A stretch of DNA of 64,000 nt from Bacteroidaceae bacterium. GTDB taxonomy: Bacteria > Bacteroidota > Bacteroidia > Bacteroidales > Bacteroidaceae. The notes beneath the pieces were generated by a model. The model worked only from the letters and a program-made list of their open reading frames with translations. It did not search any database and was not told the DNA's origin. Location: positions 62,001 to 126,000 of the forward strand of contig JAGCFO010000005.1 of NCBI GenBank assembly GCA_017650105.1, given 5' to 3'. A program made the translations under genes and the position numbers. This document shows, in pieces, positions 17,964 to 27,366 of this stretch (position 1 is its first letter; every line of letters begins with the position of its first letter).

Positions 17964-18037
17964 GCATAATTTTTTATGAAGAAAGAATATCGCCGTATTC
18001 CTTCTTCATAAAAAATTTTCCCTTCTTCATATTCGAA
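17964..18037. repeat. Dispersed AT-rich repeat copy R1 with a 21-bp hairpin
   Basis: Contains a 21-bp inverted repeat with one mismatch (17969-17989 and 17996-18016), built from ATGAAGAA and TTCTTCAT arms around TCGCCG, followed by another CCCTTCTTCATAT arm. It abuts the stop codon of the minus-strand membrane protein gene and could act as its terminator. Confidence 0.65.
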
Positions 18038-18040
18038 GCT

Positions 18041-19183
18041 TTATTTTCCAGCCGTGTAGAAATAGTGCCAATACGTCTTACCAAAGCGGAGGAAACGGGT
18101 GTTTCGATTAGCAACAGGCTCCAGCCTTCGGTTGCTCATGATAGATTTATACTCGGCATAGAGCGGTTCCAATTCCGAATCGTGATAGGTATAGTTCTCG
18201 TCAGGGTATAAGTCGTAATAAAGAATCCACGCTTCGCGATAGTGAATGGGAGCCAGCGTGTCGCCCAATGCCTGAGGAGGAAACTCTCTCGCAAAGGCAT
18301 CCACACGCCGGTCTAACAGAAGCGAAGCGATGTACATGTCTCGACTGAAGGAATCGTCATTCTGCTGATAAAGCCTTTGACAATAGGCCTTTGCCGTTTC
18401 GCCTCCATACGCTTCCGTTCCTGCCATTCGATAGAAAACTGAGGCTCCATACGCATCCGTCTGATTGATAAAACGGTTGACGAGAAGCCCCTCCACGCCA
18501 TACGGCTGAGGATACGAGAAGAGTTTCTCTCCTGCCCCACCCGTACGAACCAAAGCCACATTTCGGAGGGCAGTAAGCGCAGGAGTCGTCTCCAACGAGC
18601 GCTCGCCCACATGAACTACCTCCTCATATCTCCCTAAGTTAGCATGCCTGAAAGCAGCCAACTCCATGTGCTCGGCAGCATTGTGATTGGTAAACGCTAC
18701 ACACAACACAGAGAAAAGGGCATAGAAAAGAAAGTTGGGCCACAGCATGTTGGGCAACTGCATCTTCGTCTTCTGGCGTGCCCCCGAGTCAAGCCAAGCA
18801 ACAAACAGCACGACGCCCAGCGTAACAATCCCTATCCAAATCCATTTTCCGGAGGGATAGCGCATTGTGCGGATGTTGACGTCGGTAGCGAAGGAAAGCA
18901 GCATGAACGACGGAAGGAACGACACCATTTCCCACATTCCTCGTAACCCAAAGAGCCACGAGACAAGCTTCTTCAACAACAGCAGCAAGGCTGACACAAC
19001 AATCGCTGTAACAAAGGGATTGTTTTTCGTCTGCCCGTGAGACCAAGCCTCCTGAACCATTGCAATCAAATCGCGCTGGAAAAGGAGCACGAAGAAGAAA
19101 ACAAACAGAACGAAAAGTACATCGCACAGGATGCGGATGAACCGAAAACGTTCTAACTGTAACTTATCGATGTTTTCTTTCAT
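18041..19183 (-). CDS. Polytopic membrane protein of unknown function (DUF6057-like)
   Basis: A 380-residue protein. Residues 20-165 contain four to five strongly hydrophobic segments; the remainder is a hydrophilic, helical region. It resembles Bacteroidetes DUF6057-type proteins, but this is a weak recollection and not shown by a specific motif. No catalytic signature is seen. The gene begins 14 bp after glgB and is probably the third gene of a yhcH-glgB operon. It may be a truncated version of a longer family. Confidence 0.75.
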   Translation of the reverse strand: MKENIDKLQLERFRFIRILCDVLFVLFVFFFVLLFQRDLIAMVQEAWSHGQTKNNPFVTAIVVSALLLLLKKLVSWLFGLRGMWEMVSFLPSFMLLSFATDVNIRTMRYPSGKWIWIGIVTLGVVLFVAWLDSGARQKTKMQLPNMLWPNFLFYALFSVLCVAFTNHNAAEHMELAAFRHANLGRYEEVVHVGERSLETTPALTALRNVALVRTGGAGEKLFSYPQPYGVEGLLVNRFINQTDAYGASVFYRMAGTEAYGGETAKAYCQRLYQQNDDSFSRDMYIASLLLDRRVDAFAREFPPQALGDTLAPIHYREAWILYYDLYPDENYTYHDSELEPLYAEYKSIMSNRRLEPVANRNTRFLRFGKTYWHYFYTAGK

Positions 19184-19197
19184 GAGGGAACGACACG

Positions 19198-21207
19198 TCA
19201 GTTCTTCTGTTTACGCAAAACCACAGCTGTCCGAGCAGGAATGTAAAGCTGTAGCCACTCTTTATGTTGCCGGCGATAGAGAGGATCGGGCATAGAGAAA
19301 TGAACCACCGAAGGATCGGTGAGTCCGTTACCCCCAAAGGCAGGATCATCGCTGTTGAGAATTTCTTTCCAGGCACCGCGAGGCACGAGTAAGCCATAAT
19401 CATTATATGACTTCACGGGACTGAAATTGAAGACAAACAGCAAATCGCCTCTACAGTAGGCAAGCACTTGATCTCCGTCGTTGCGACACACAGGTTTTAT
19501 CTCCATCTTCTGGAAGTTACGTTCTCCGCTGATGAGCGAAAGCATAGCTTTGTCAAACAAGCCCAGATAGCTGTAGCAAAGGTCTTCCCTATCGCGCAAA
19601 CTCCACTGACGACGTGCATATTTGTGGCTCCATCCGTTTCCCTGACGCGGGAAATCAATCCATTCGGGATGCCCGAACTCATTTCCCATGAAATTGAGAT
19701 AACCTCCGTTAATAGTCGAAGCTGTCAGGAGACGAATCATTTTGTGAAGAGCAATTCCCCTGTTTGCTGTATAATTCTCATCGCCCTTGCGGAAATGCCA
19801 ATACATATCAGCATCCACCAAGCGGAAAATGATAGTCTTGTCTCCCACAAGTGCCTGATCGTGACTCTCTGCGTAGGAAATAGTCTTCTCGTCGGAACGT
19901 CTGTTGGTTACTTCCCAAAACATTGATGACGGCTTCCAGTCTTCATCGATACATTCCTTAATGATTTTGATCCAATAGTCAGGAATATTCATTGCCATTC
20001 GGTAGTCAAACCCGTAGCCTCCGTCAGCAATGGGTGCTGCCAAGCCGGGCATTCCCGACACTTCCTCAGCTATAGTGATAGCATGTGGATTCACTTCGTG
20101 GATAAGAGCATTCGCAAGAGTCAGATAGCAAATGGCATCGCCGTCTTCATTCAGATTATAGTAATGGCTATAATCCGTAAAGGCTGTTCCCAATCCATGA
20201 TCTCGATAAATCATTGAGGTTACACCATCGAAACGGAAACCGTCGAAATGGTATTCCTCGAGCCAGAAGCGGCAGTTGGAAAGCAGGAAGTGGATAACGT
20301 CATCGTTGGCATAGTCAAAGCAAAGCGAATCCCATGCAGAATGAACGTGACGCTCTCCAGGATAGAAATACTGATTTGGGTCACCTGCCAAGTTGCCAAG
20401 CCCCTCATTTTCGTTCTTGACAGCATGCGACTGCACGAGGTCCATAATGACTGCGATACCATTAGCATGAGCCTCATCGATAAGTTGCTTCAGTTCTTCG
20501 GGAGTGCCGTAACGCGAAGAAGCAGCGAAGAAATTAGATACATGGTATCCGAAACTTCCATAGTAAGGATGTTCCTGAATAGCCATAATCTGCAGGCAAT
20601 TGTAGCCTCCCTCGATGACACGCGGCAGTATCTTCTCGCGGAATTCGTTATAAGAACCCACCTTCTCTTCCTCCTGAGCCATTCCTATGTGGCATTCGTA
20701 GATGAGAAGAGGCGAAGTTTTGGGACGGAAACGTTTCACACGGAAGGAATAGGTCTCCTTGGGTTCCCACACCTGAGCGCTGAAAAGCTTCGTCTGTTCG
20801 TCCTGAACCACACGGCGCACATAGGCTGGGATGCGCTCTCCGCAACCTCCTTCCCAGTAGACTTTCATTTTATAATGCTGTTCATGTTTCAAGGAATCAG
20901 CTGGTAGGGACAACTCCCAGTCGCCGTGAGCATTGAGTCGCTTCAGTTCATAGTCAGCCGACTCGCTCCATCCATTGAAATCACCTATTAGAAATACGCG
21001 CGTAGCATTAGGCATCCACTCGCGGAAAGTCCATCCCTTTTCGGTGCGATGAAGTCCATAATAGAGATGTCCTTCGGCAAATTCGGAAAGACTGCGCTTT
21101 CCCTTTTTTGTCAGTTGTGAAAGACGTAACTCGTAGTATTCCTGACGTCCTTCAATCGCGGCTGCATAGGGCTGCAGCCAAGGGTCATTTTCGAGAATTT
21201 TCAACAT
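19198..21207 (-). CDS. glgB: 1,4-alpha-glucan branching enzyme
   Basis: A 669-residue GH13 enzyme that introduces alpha-1,6 branches in glycogen. An N-terminal CBM48-like domain (NATRVFLIGDFNGWSES) precedes the catalytic barrel. Catalytic residues are the nucleophile Asp327 in FDGFRFDGVTSM, acid/base Glu381 in IAEEVSGMPG, and the Asp in YAESHDQALVGD. The sequence style is closer to eukaryotic GBE1 than to the E. coli GlgB. It lies between yhcH-like (6 bp) and a membrane protein (14 bp). No other glycogen genes are nearby. Confidence 0.95.
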   Translation of the reverse strand: MLKILENDPWLQPYAAAIEGRQEYYELRLSQLTKKGKRSLSEFAEGHLYYGLHRTEKGWTFREWMPNATRVFLIGDFNGWSESADYELKRLNAHGDWELSLPADSLKHEQHYKMKVYWEGGCGERIPAYVRRVVQDEQTKLFSAQVWEPKETYSFRVKRFRPKTSPLLIYECHIGMAQEEEKVGSYNEFREKILPRVIEGGYNCLQIMAIQEHPYYGSFGYHVSNFFAASSRYGTPEELKQLIDEAHANGIAVIMDLVQSHAVKNENEGLGNLAGDPNQYFYPGERHVHSAWDSLCFDYANDDVIHFLLSNCRFWLEEYHFDGFRFDGVTSMIYRDHGLGTAFTDYSHYYNLNEDGDAICYLTLANALIHEVNPHAITIAEEVSGMPGLAAPIADGGYGFDYRMAMNIPDYWIKIIKECIDEDWKPSSMFWEVTNRRSDEKTISYAESHDQALVGDKTIIFRLVDADMYWHFRKGDENYTANRGIALHKMIRLLTASTINGGYLNFMGNEFGHPEWIDFPRQGNGWSHKYARRQWSLRDREDLCYSYLGLFDKAMLSLISGERNFQKMEIKPVCRNDGDQVLAYCRGDLLFVFNFSPVKSYNDYGLLVPRGAWKEILNSDDPAFGGNGLTDPSVVHFSMPDPLYRRQHKEWLQLYIPARTAVVLRKQKN

Positions 21208-21213
21208 AGGGCA

Positions 21214-21654
21214 TCAGACTCTAACCTTAACAATTATCTTTTTCACTCCTGTGGGAGTGATGCCAGGAGCATGTCCGTCGGAAGGAAGGAAGACGGCAAA
21301 CATCCCTTTCTTGACGGTAAAATATTCAGCAGCAAGTCCCGGGTAGAAAGCGATGTCGTTTGCTGCATCGTAACTTGTCTCGGGTAGCTGCGAAGTGGGA
21401 GTATACCCCATTGTCTCGTCTCCCGAGAGGGGTACTTGTATATCAATGAAATCTACGTGAGTCTCCAACTTTGCTTCCTCCTTTGCCTTAGGAGATGTCT
21501 GGTTGACGTTAACTATCAACTTGCCTTCCTCCAGCACTATCTTCCCAGCAGGAAGTGTATCAAGGTCGGTGTTCTGAAGGAACTCTATTGCCCTTGGGAA
21601 TAGAGGATTAAGTGAGGCATACGCACTCAGATTTTCTAATGAATCGATAACCAT
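21214..21654 (-). CDS. YhcH/YjgK/YiaL family protein
   Basis: A 146-residue cupin-like protein of the DUF386 family, related to EbgC and NanQ. Family hallmarks are EAKLETHVDFIDIQ, with His and Glu/Asp likely metal ligands, and FAVFLPSDGHAPGI. Members act as sugar mutarotases or anomerases or are tied to sialic-acid/galactoside use; the substrate here is unknown. It is first in a tight yhcH-glgB-membrane protein cluster. No consensus promoter was found in the 110 bp upstream, only a near-match TTAATTTG on the minus strand. Confidence 0.9.
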   Translation of the reverse strand: MVIDSLENLSAYASLNPLFPRAIEFLQNTDLDTLPAGKIVLEEGKLIVNVNQTSPKAKEEAKLETHVDFIDIQVPLSGDETMGYTPTSQLPETSYDAANDIAFYPGLAAEYFTVKKGMFAVFLPSDGHAPGITPTGVKKIIVKVRV

Positions 21655-21768
21655 AATTATTAAGTTAGAATTTAGTAGACTTTTTTCAACAATTTTGTTC
21701 TCAAATTAAGGGTTAAATACAGTTAAGCATCTATCCTGCCTTTCCGATTTCAAACATCTGAGACACGT

Positions 21769-22869
21769 TTACTTAACTTTCTTTCCATCGGCATACGTAA
21801 TGGTGCGAAGTCTCTTCCCTTCTTTGTCAAATTCGACGAATTCCCCATGACGATTGCCTTTCACAAAAGTGCCAGAGAAACGATGCCCGTCGGTACCGCT
21901 GACAATATTTCCGTTTCCGTGAGGAACCCCTTCGTGCCAATCGCCCCGATATAGTCCTCCATCATTTCGCGTCAGAGATCCGTGCCCTTCGAATACGCCT
22001 TTGTCCCACTGCCCTTTGTAGCAATCGCCGTTAGCCCAAGTATAAGTTCCCTCGCCTTGAATTACGCCGTCAACCACATTTCCTTCGTATGTGTCTCCGT
22101 TAGCATACTCATACACGCCTGTGCCCGAACGTTTTCCGCCACGATAGTCTCCCACATACTCGTCACCGTTGCTGAAGATATAGCGCCCGAATCCATTCAT
22201 CATGCCGTCGCGCCACTGTCCCTCGTAACTATCGCCGTTGGCGAAGTGACAGGTTCCCTTTCCATTACGTTGATCATTGCGCCATTCTCCCTCATAACGA
22301 GTGCCGTCGGTGCTGAACATCTTTCCCTCACCCGATTTACAGTCATCTTTCCAATGCCCGTTGTAGGTATCGCCGTTTGCCCAAGAGTAGCTGCCCATAT
22401 CCTGACGCTGCCCGTTTTCCCACATACCCATGTAGGAGTCGCCGTTAGCGTAATTCATAGTTCCGTAACCGTGTATGACGCCTTGCACAAAGTACCCCTC
22501 GAAGACGTTTCCGTTTGCAAATCGGCGCACGCCTTTGCCGTGAGGACGATTTTGGTTCCATTCACCCGAGTAAGTCGAGCCGTCCTTATACGTATAGGTA
22601 CCTTGCCCCTCGCGTTTGCCTTTCACAAAATCGCCTATGTATTGTTCCCCATTCTCAAATATCTGTTCCCCATAGCCGTTTGGCATAAGGCCGAGAATAG
22701 TCCCCCCTTTGTAGAACGAGCCGTCGCGCAACTTGATGATCTTCGCATTCGACAGATCGACAGAGTCTGCCGTCTCGGGAGATTCTTCTGCCGTCTGCGC
22801 CAGAAGGGGAACATATATAAATAGGAGTGAAACGAATATGATGGATAGTATTTTTTCTGCGAACTTCAT
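21769..22869 (-). CDS. Secreted MORN-repeat protein
   Basis: 366 residues from the ATG at 22869. Longer versions with upstream starts run through the promoter and are rejected. A signal peptide (about 1-24) is followed by roughly thirteen MORN repeats of about 23 residues (pattern YANGDTYEG.W..G..HGxG). MORN repeats form elongated beta hairpin arrays that can bind lipid or protein; here they are probably periplasmic or outer-surface. No catalytic domain is present. The repeats are similar at DNA level, so copy number could vary between strains. Confidence 0.88.
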   Translation of the reverse strand: MKFAEKILSIIFVSLLFIYVPLLAQTAEESPETADSVDLSNAKIIKLRDGSFYKGGTILGLMPNGYGEQIFENGEQYIGDFVKGKREGQGTYTYKDGSTYSGEWNQNRPHGKGVRRFANGNVFEGYFVQGVIHGYGTMNYANGDSYMGMWENGQRQDMGSYSWANGDTYNGHWKDDCKSGEGKMFSTDGTRYEGEWRNDQRNGKGTCHFANGDSYEGQWRDGMMNGFGRYIFSNGDEYVGDYRGGKRSGTGVYEYANGDTYEGNVVDGVIQGEGTYTWANGDCYKGQWDKGVFEGHGSLTRNDGGLYRGDWHEGVPHGNGNIVSGTDGHRFSGTFVKGNRHGEFVEFDKEGKRLRTITYADGKKVK

Positions 22870-22894
22870 TCTCGTAGCTTTTAATTCTAAGTTA

Positions 22895-22925
22895 CAAAGA
22901 TAAGGCAAGCCTCGCAAAGAACAAA
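22895..22925 (-). promoter_or_regulatory. Promoter of the MORN-repeat gene
   Basis: On the minus strand, TTTG (22922-22925), a 19-bp spacer, TATCTTTG (22895-22902). This supports the start codon at 22869. Confidence 0.75.
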
Positions 22926-23010
22926 ATAAAAGAGGAGGAATTTGCAAAAACTTGGAAAATGTTGAGGCGGAAGGCATGAAATAACAGAAGAACTGCCGCG
23001 CTTGAATTAT

Positions 23011-23110
23011 GCCCAAAGGAAAAAAAATTATGAAGAAGGGAAAAATTTTTTTGGAGAACAAATATCGCGAGATGAAGAAGGGAAAAAATTTTATTCTTTC
23101 TTCATATTAT
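23011..23110. repeat. Dispersed AT-rich repeat copy R2
   Basis: Contains ATGAAGAAGGG arms, the block AATTTTTTTGGAGAACAAAT, the core ATATCGCGA, a second GATGAAGAAGGG and TTCTTTCTTCATAT. It lies between the promoter of the MORN gene and the end of the M16 gene. Confidence 0.7.
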
Positions 23111-23128
23111 CGTCTTCCTCTTATATGC

Positions 23129-24454
23129 TCAAGGCTGAACTATCACCGTCTGCATGCTTTCAAAGTTGAGCCATTTTTGTGCCATCTCGCGCAACTCCTC
23201 AGCGCTTGTCTGCAATATCGCATCAACAGATTCGTCAATATGATTTGCAGGAAGTCCCAATGTTTGAAGGTAGATACAAGCATCAGCAAGGGCGAATGCC
23301 CCCTCATAGTTGCGGCACAGTTCTCCCAGCATGTAATTGCGAACCATCGACAGCTCATCTTCTGGTACAAGTTCTTCTTGCAAACGTTTCATTTCGAGAC
23401 GGATACCTTCCAATACTTCCTGCGTCTTGTCGGCAACCGTTTCGCTACTGATGACAAAGAATGCCTTACCTGTATTAGTCAGCAAATCAGAAGAAATGCC
23501 GTAGGTATAACCCTTTTCTTCACGTATCGTCTTCATCAGCCTGCTACCGAAAAAACCGCCGAGAATGGTGCAGAGCACACGCATCCGATGGTAGTCGGCA
23601 GAGTCAACATCCATCATCAGCCCCCCTATCCTCACGCTCGACTGCACTAAATGGCTATGGGATTCCACAACGGGTTTTCTCCGCATCCCAAGTCTCTCTA
23701 TCTCAAAGACGGAAAGCGGTTCGGGAAAGCTTTTCCTATCGTTCACAGCTGAAATGCTCTCGCATCCCCAAGGCTGCCCGAAACAATCGGAGACAATCGA
23801 CAAGACTTCGTCGCCTACCTTCCCCGAAAGGCATAGGAAGCAGTTGGAAGAGCCGTAGTATTTATGATAGAAGGAAAGGAGGTCGTCGCGATGGATGGAA
23901 AGGAAATCGGCTTCTTCGGCAAAGCGCCCGCAGGGATGCTGAGTGCCATATACCGAGCCGAAAAGGAGCCTTCGAGCCATCACGTCTCCCCGTTGCCGGC
24001 TCACTCGATACTGATGCAGATTGTTTGTGCGAATCACCTCGAAACGCTCCTCTGGAAAGAGAGGTTCAAGCAACATCTCTCGCAGAAGGGAACACGTTTC
24101 CTTAACGAAACGGCTTAGCGTGTAAAGTGTAATGAAGCTGTGATGCACCGAAACACTTAGCTCCAGCCAGGCTCCATAGTAGTCAAGCTTCTCAGCAAGC
24201 ACCGACGCGGATTTTCGTGTGGTGCCCTCGCGCAAAAGGCGATTTGTGAAAAGAGCCTGCAGCAGTTTGTCCTGCTCCCACTGCCCTGCCCCGACGACAA
24301 TGTCGATGCGCAACGCCTCGTGGTAATCGGAGTTTATCACAAACACGGGCACACCGTTTGGCAATACCGTCTCGGTAGGGCGTGCAAAACGGGGTTTCAC
24401 CATTTCGCTCCTCATGCCAACGTTTTGTGAAAGCTCCATCTGCACCGAATTCAC
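23129..24454 (-). CDS. M16 family peptidase homologue, zinc motif missing
   Basis: About 441 residues with the M16 (insulinase/PqqL) fold. The C-terminal half has FFGSRLMKTIREEKGYTYGI, typical of the partner half of the active site. The N-terminal HxxEH zinc motif is replaced by ALFTNRL near residues 67-73, so the protein is probably non-catalytic by itself, like the inactive subunits of two-component M16 peptidases. The start is uncertain: GTG at 24454, or ATGs at 24439, 24415 or 24403. It follows the PBP1A gene by 2 bp. No active M16 partner is seen in the window. Confidence 0.85.
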   Translation of the reverse strand: MNSVQMELSQNVGMRSEMVKPRFARPTETVLPNGVPVFVINSDYHEALRIDIVVGAGQWEQDKLLQALFTNRLLREGTTRKSASVLAEKLDYYGAWLELSVSVHHSFITLYTLSRFVKETCSLLREMLLEPLFPEERFEVIRTNNLHQYRVSRQRGDVMARRLLFGSVYGTQHPCGRFAEEADFLSIHRDDLLSFYHKYYGSSNCFLCLSGKVGDEVLSIVSDCFGQPWGCESISAVNDRKSFPEPLSVFEIERLGMRRKPVVESHSHLVQSSVRIGGLMMDVDSADYHRMRVLCTILGGFFGSRLMKTIREEKGYTYGISSDLLTNTGKAFFVISSETVADKTQEVLEGIRLEMKRLQEELVPEDELSMVRNYMLGELCRNYEGAFALADACIYLQTLGLPANHIDESVDAILQTSAEELREMAQKWLNFESMQTVIVQP

Positions 24455-24456
24455 GC

Positions 24457-26808
24457 TTAGTTGAAGAAGTCATCAAATTCCTCTGGGGAAGCCTCCACCT
24501 GAGGCATGTAGAATTGCGCGCCCGTAGCACAAGGATTGAAGTCGGCTGGCACGTTGAACTTCTCCGATTGTGAATAACCCAGAGTTTCGTCAGCATACAC
24601 CTTCTTCATATAAAGGGCCCAAACGGGCAGAGCCATAGAGGCACCTTGCCCATCACGCATAGAGTCGAAGTGAATGTCTCTGTCGTCACCTCCTACCCAA
24701 CATCCGCTTACCAGACGAGGAACATAACCGATAAACCATCCGTCGGAGTTGCTGTTTGTAGTTCCCGTCTTGCCCGCAATAGGCGCCGTAAAGTTGTAGC
24801 GGAAGCGCAGGCGAGTTCCTGTGCCCTGATCCACAACGGCACGCATCATGTCTATCATCTTATACGAAGTCTCCTTGCTGAAAACCTCGTTGGTGTTAGG
24901 CGTAAAGGTAGCAACGATGTTTCCGTCAGCATCTTCAATGGAAGTTACGTAGATGGGCTCCGTGCGAATTCCGTTGTTGGGGAAGGCTGTGTAAGCGCCC
25001 ACCATTTCTGCAACAGAGATATCGCAAGGCCCAAGACAAAGTGAAATGGTTGGCTGAATATCGAGATTGCGTACTCCGAAGTTGTGTATCAGAGTCTTAA
25101 GGGCGTACGGATTTAGTTTGCCCATCAGGTAAGCCGACACCCAGTTGCTTGAGCGCGAAAGTCCCCATTTCAACGAGACGCGATGTCCCCTCATGCTGGC
25201 GTGTCCTCCATCTCGTGGGCTCCACACTCGTCCGTCTTCAGTGAGAAGCGTCTGAGGACCATAAATCATTTCGTCGCAGGGAGAGAAACCATTCTCCATA
25301 GCAAGCGTATAGAGGAAAGGTTTTACCGTAGAACCAATCTGACGACGCCCTTGCGTTGCCATATCGTATTGGAAGCGTGTGAAGTCAGGCCCTCCGACGT
25401 AGGCTTTCACATGTCCCGTCACAGGCTCGACCGACATAAAGCCGCAGCGAAGGAAATGCTTGTAGTAGCGCAGAGAGTCCATCGGCGTGAGCAGCGTGTC
25501 AATCAGTCCGCGCTCGTAGGAGTAAATCTGCATCTCTTGCTTCACGTTGAACGAGTCGCGGATAGCCTCCGCACTTAGTCCCTTGTTGCTCATCAGACGA
25601 TATCGCTCCGTCTGCCGCATAGCACGAGTGAGGCTTGCCTCAATTTCCTCTTTGGAAAGATTGTCGTAAGGAGCATTCTTCTTGTTCTTCTTCGACTCGA
25701 AGAAGCGAGGCTGAAGGTAGCTCTTGATATGTTCGTCAATGGCCTCCTCAGCGTAGCGCTGCATACGGCTGTCGATAGTGACGTGGATTTTTAGTCCATC
25801 GGTATAGACGTTATACTTCTTCCCGTCCTAGTTAACGTTCTTGTTACACCAGCCATAAAGTGGATTTGTAGCCCAATCGAGGCTGTCCTCATACCATTGT
25901 TGCTGCTGCCAGCCGCGATAGTTCTTCTTCTCGGGCTGCTTAGCCGTCATCACCCCGCGCAGATACTCGCGGAAATAGGGAGCCAAGCCTGAATTGTGAT
26001 CCACACGCCGGTAATTTAGCACTAGTTCTTTCGCCGAATATTCTTCCACTTCCTCCTTCGTCAGGAACCCGTTTTTCTCCATCAACGAGATAACGAGATT
26101 ACGACGTTCCTTTGTGAGTTCTTTGCGACGGAGAGGATTGTAGAGCGAGGAGTTTTTGCACATTCCCACGAGCATAGCAGCCTCATCCACTGTCAGTTCC
26201 GAGGGTTCTTTTGCAAAGTAGGTGTAGGATGCCGTCTTGATACCTATGGCGTTGTTGCCAAAGTCGTACTTGTTGAGGTACATCGCGAGGATTTCCTCCT
26301 TCGTATAATATTTCTCCAGCTTTACTGCAATCACCCACTCGATGGGTTTCTGCATCAGACGTTCCATAGTACCAGATGCCACTTCGGAGTAGAGCTGCTT
26401 GGCAAGTTGCTGCGTGAGCGTGGAGCCTCCTCCGGCGCTCTTCTGATGAAGGATGCCACGCTTGACGATAGCTCGCAGAAGTCCCTTCATGTCGATGCCC
26501 GAATGATCGGCAAAACGATGATCCTCAGTAGCAATAAGTGCTTGCACCAGGCAAGGGGCCAGCTCATCGTAGTCAACCCACACGCGGTTTTCACCGCTGT
26601 AGCTGAACGTGCCGAGCTGTACTCCGTCGCTCGAGATGATCTGTGAGGCAAACTTGTAGTCGGGATTTTCCAGCTCCTCAACAGGAGGCACATAGCCAAT
26701 CCAGCCCTTGTTGATGAAGGTAAAGACAGCAAAGACGCCAAGTATGCCTGCCAGCAGCAGCGCCCAAAGAATATAGATAATAGTACGTCGCATAGTCAGA
26801 ACAGTCAA
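24457..26808 (-). pseudogene. mrcA: Penicillin-binding protein 1A, interrupted by an in-frame TAG
   Basis: One continuous frame of about 780 codons encodes a class A PBP that polymerises and cross-links peptidoglycan. It is broken only by a TAG at 25828-25830. The N-terminal part (MRRTIIYILWALLLAGIL membrane anchor; probable ATG 26793) has the GT51 glycosyltransferase motifs ATEDHRF, GGGSTLTQQLAKQLY and the KPIEWVIAVKLEKYYTKEEI region. The part after the stop has transpeptidase motifs QIGSTVKPF (SxxK), SRSSN (SxN) and AGKTGT (KTG). The flanking sequence WCNKNVN-stop-DGKKYNVYTDGLKI is what an intact gene would have around one replaced sense codon. It could be a true nonsense mutation, readthrough, or a sequence error. 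A promoter is present and M16 follows by 2 bp. Confidence 0.85.
25828..25830 (-). other. In-frame amber codon inside PBP1A
   Basis: TAG on the minus strand, in the same frame as both PBP1A halves. A single substitution from AAG or CAG would produce it. Other genes here end in TAG (952, 49356, 51408), so general TAG reassignment is not supported. Confidence 0.9.
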
Positions 26809-26905
26809 AAATTTGAGTTCAAAGTCTTATACTTTCTAGCACGGAGCACCATTTGGCTGCTGTCCATGAGGCATCGCATCCAAGAACGCGCTCTGAACCA
26901 AGTTG

Positions 26906-26937
26906 CAAAATTACTGCAATTCATCGGAAAATACAAA
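26906..26937 (-). promoter_or_regulatory. Promoter of the PBP1A-M16 operon
   Basis: On the minus strand, TTTG (26934-26937), a 20-bp spacer, TAATTTTG (26906-26913), about 100 bp before the start codon. Confidence 0.65.
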
Positions 26938-27109
26938 TATTCTCTCCTATTTATTTTTTATTAGGAAATCTGCGCTGGGAAAATGTAGAAACAATCTCCA
27001 TCAGCCTTCACGCGATTCAGATAAGAGGAAATGTTTTCGTTTATCTGAAGTGTAACGAAAGCCTATACGGACAATGCCATTTGCCGATAATGGAATATGC
27101 TTTGTCGAC

Positions 27110-27197
27110 GAAAAATTTTCCCTTCTTCAAAATTTTTTTTGGAGAACAAATAAAATTTTTTCCCTTCTTCATATCGCGAGATTCCTTCTTCATATTT
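27110..27197. repeat. Dispersed AT-rich repeat copy R3
   Basis: Shares AAAATTTTCCCTTCTTCA, TTTTTTTTGGAGAACAAAT, CCCTTCTTCATATCGCGAG and CCTTCTTCATAT with the other copies. It lies in the 560-bp gap between divergent PBP1A and gdhA; the rest of this gap holds their promoters and no credible gene. Confidence 0.7.
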
Positions 27198-27276
27198 CAA
27201 CAAGCTTAAAAACTACTGCAGAAGGCATTGGAAATCGAGTCGGGATGAAAATAATTATGCAAATTTCCACTTTTTC

Positions 27277-27308
27277 TTTGCACCCTTGAAAAAAAGGTGC
27301 TACATTTG
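27277..27308 (+). promoter_or_regulatory. Promoter of gdhA with inverted repeat in the spacer
   Basis: TTTG (27277-27280), a 20-bp spacer, TACATTTG (27301-27308). GCACC and GGTGC at the two ends of the spacer form an inverted repeat and could be an operator. Confidence 0.75.
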
Positions 27309-27366
27309 CAACACTAAAAGCTAATATCATTTATCTACACATTTTTCGTTAAGTTTAATTTATCGA

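Noticed and set aside
21769..22869. Tandem DNA repeats in the MORN gene as a non-coding satellite
   Set aside because: The period matches the MORN protein repeat and the frame is intact with a signal peptide and promoter.
24457..26808. Genome-wide reassignment of TAG to an amino acid
   Set aside because: Several supported genes terminate at TAG at the expected family length (for example ends at 952, 49356, 51408), and only one internal TAG was found.
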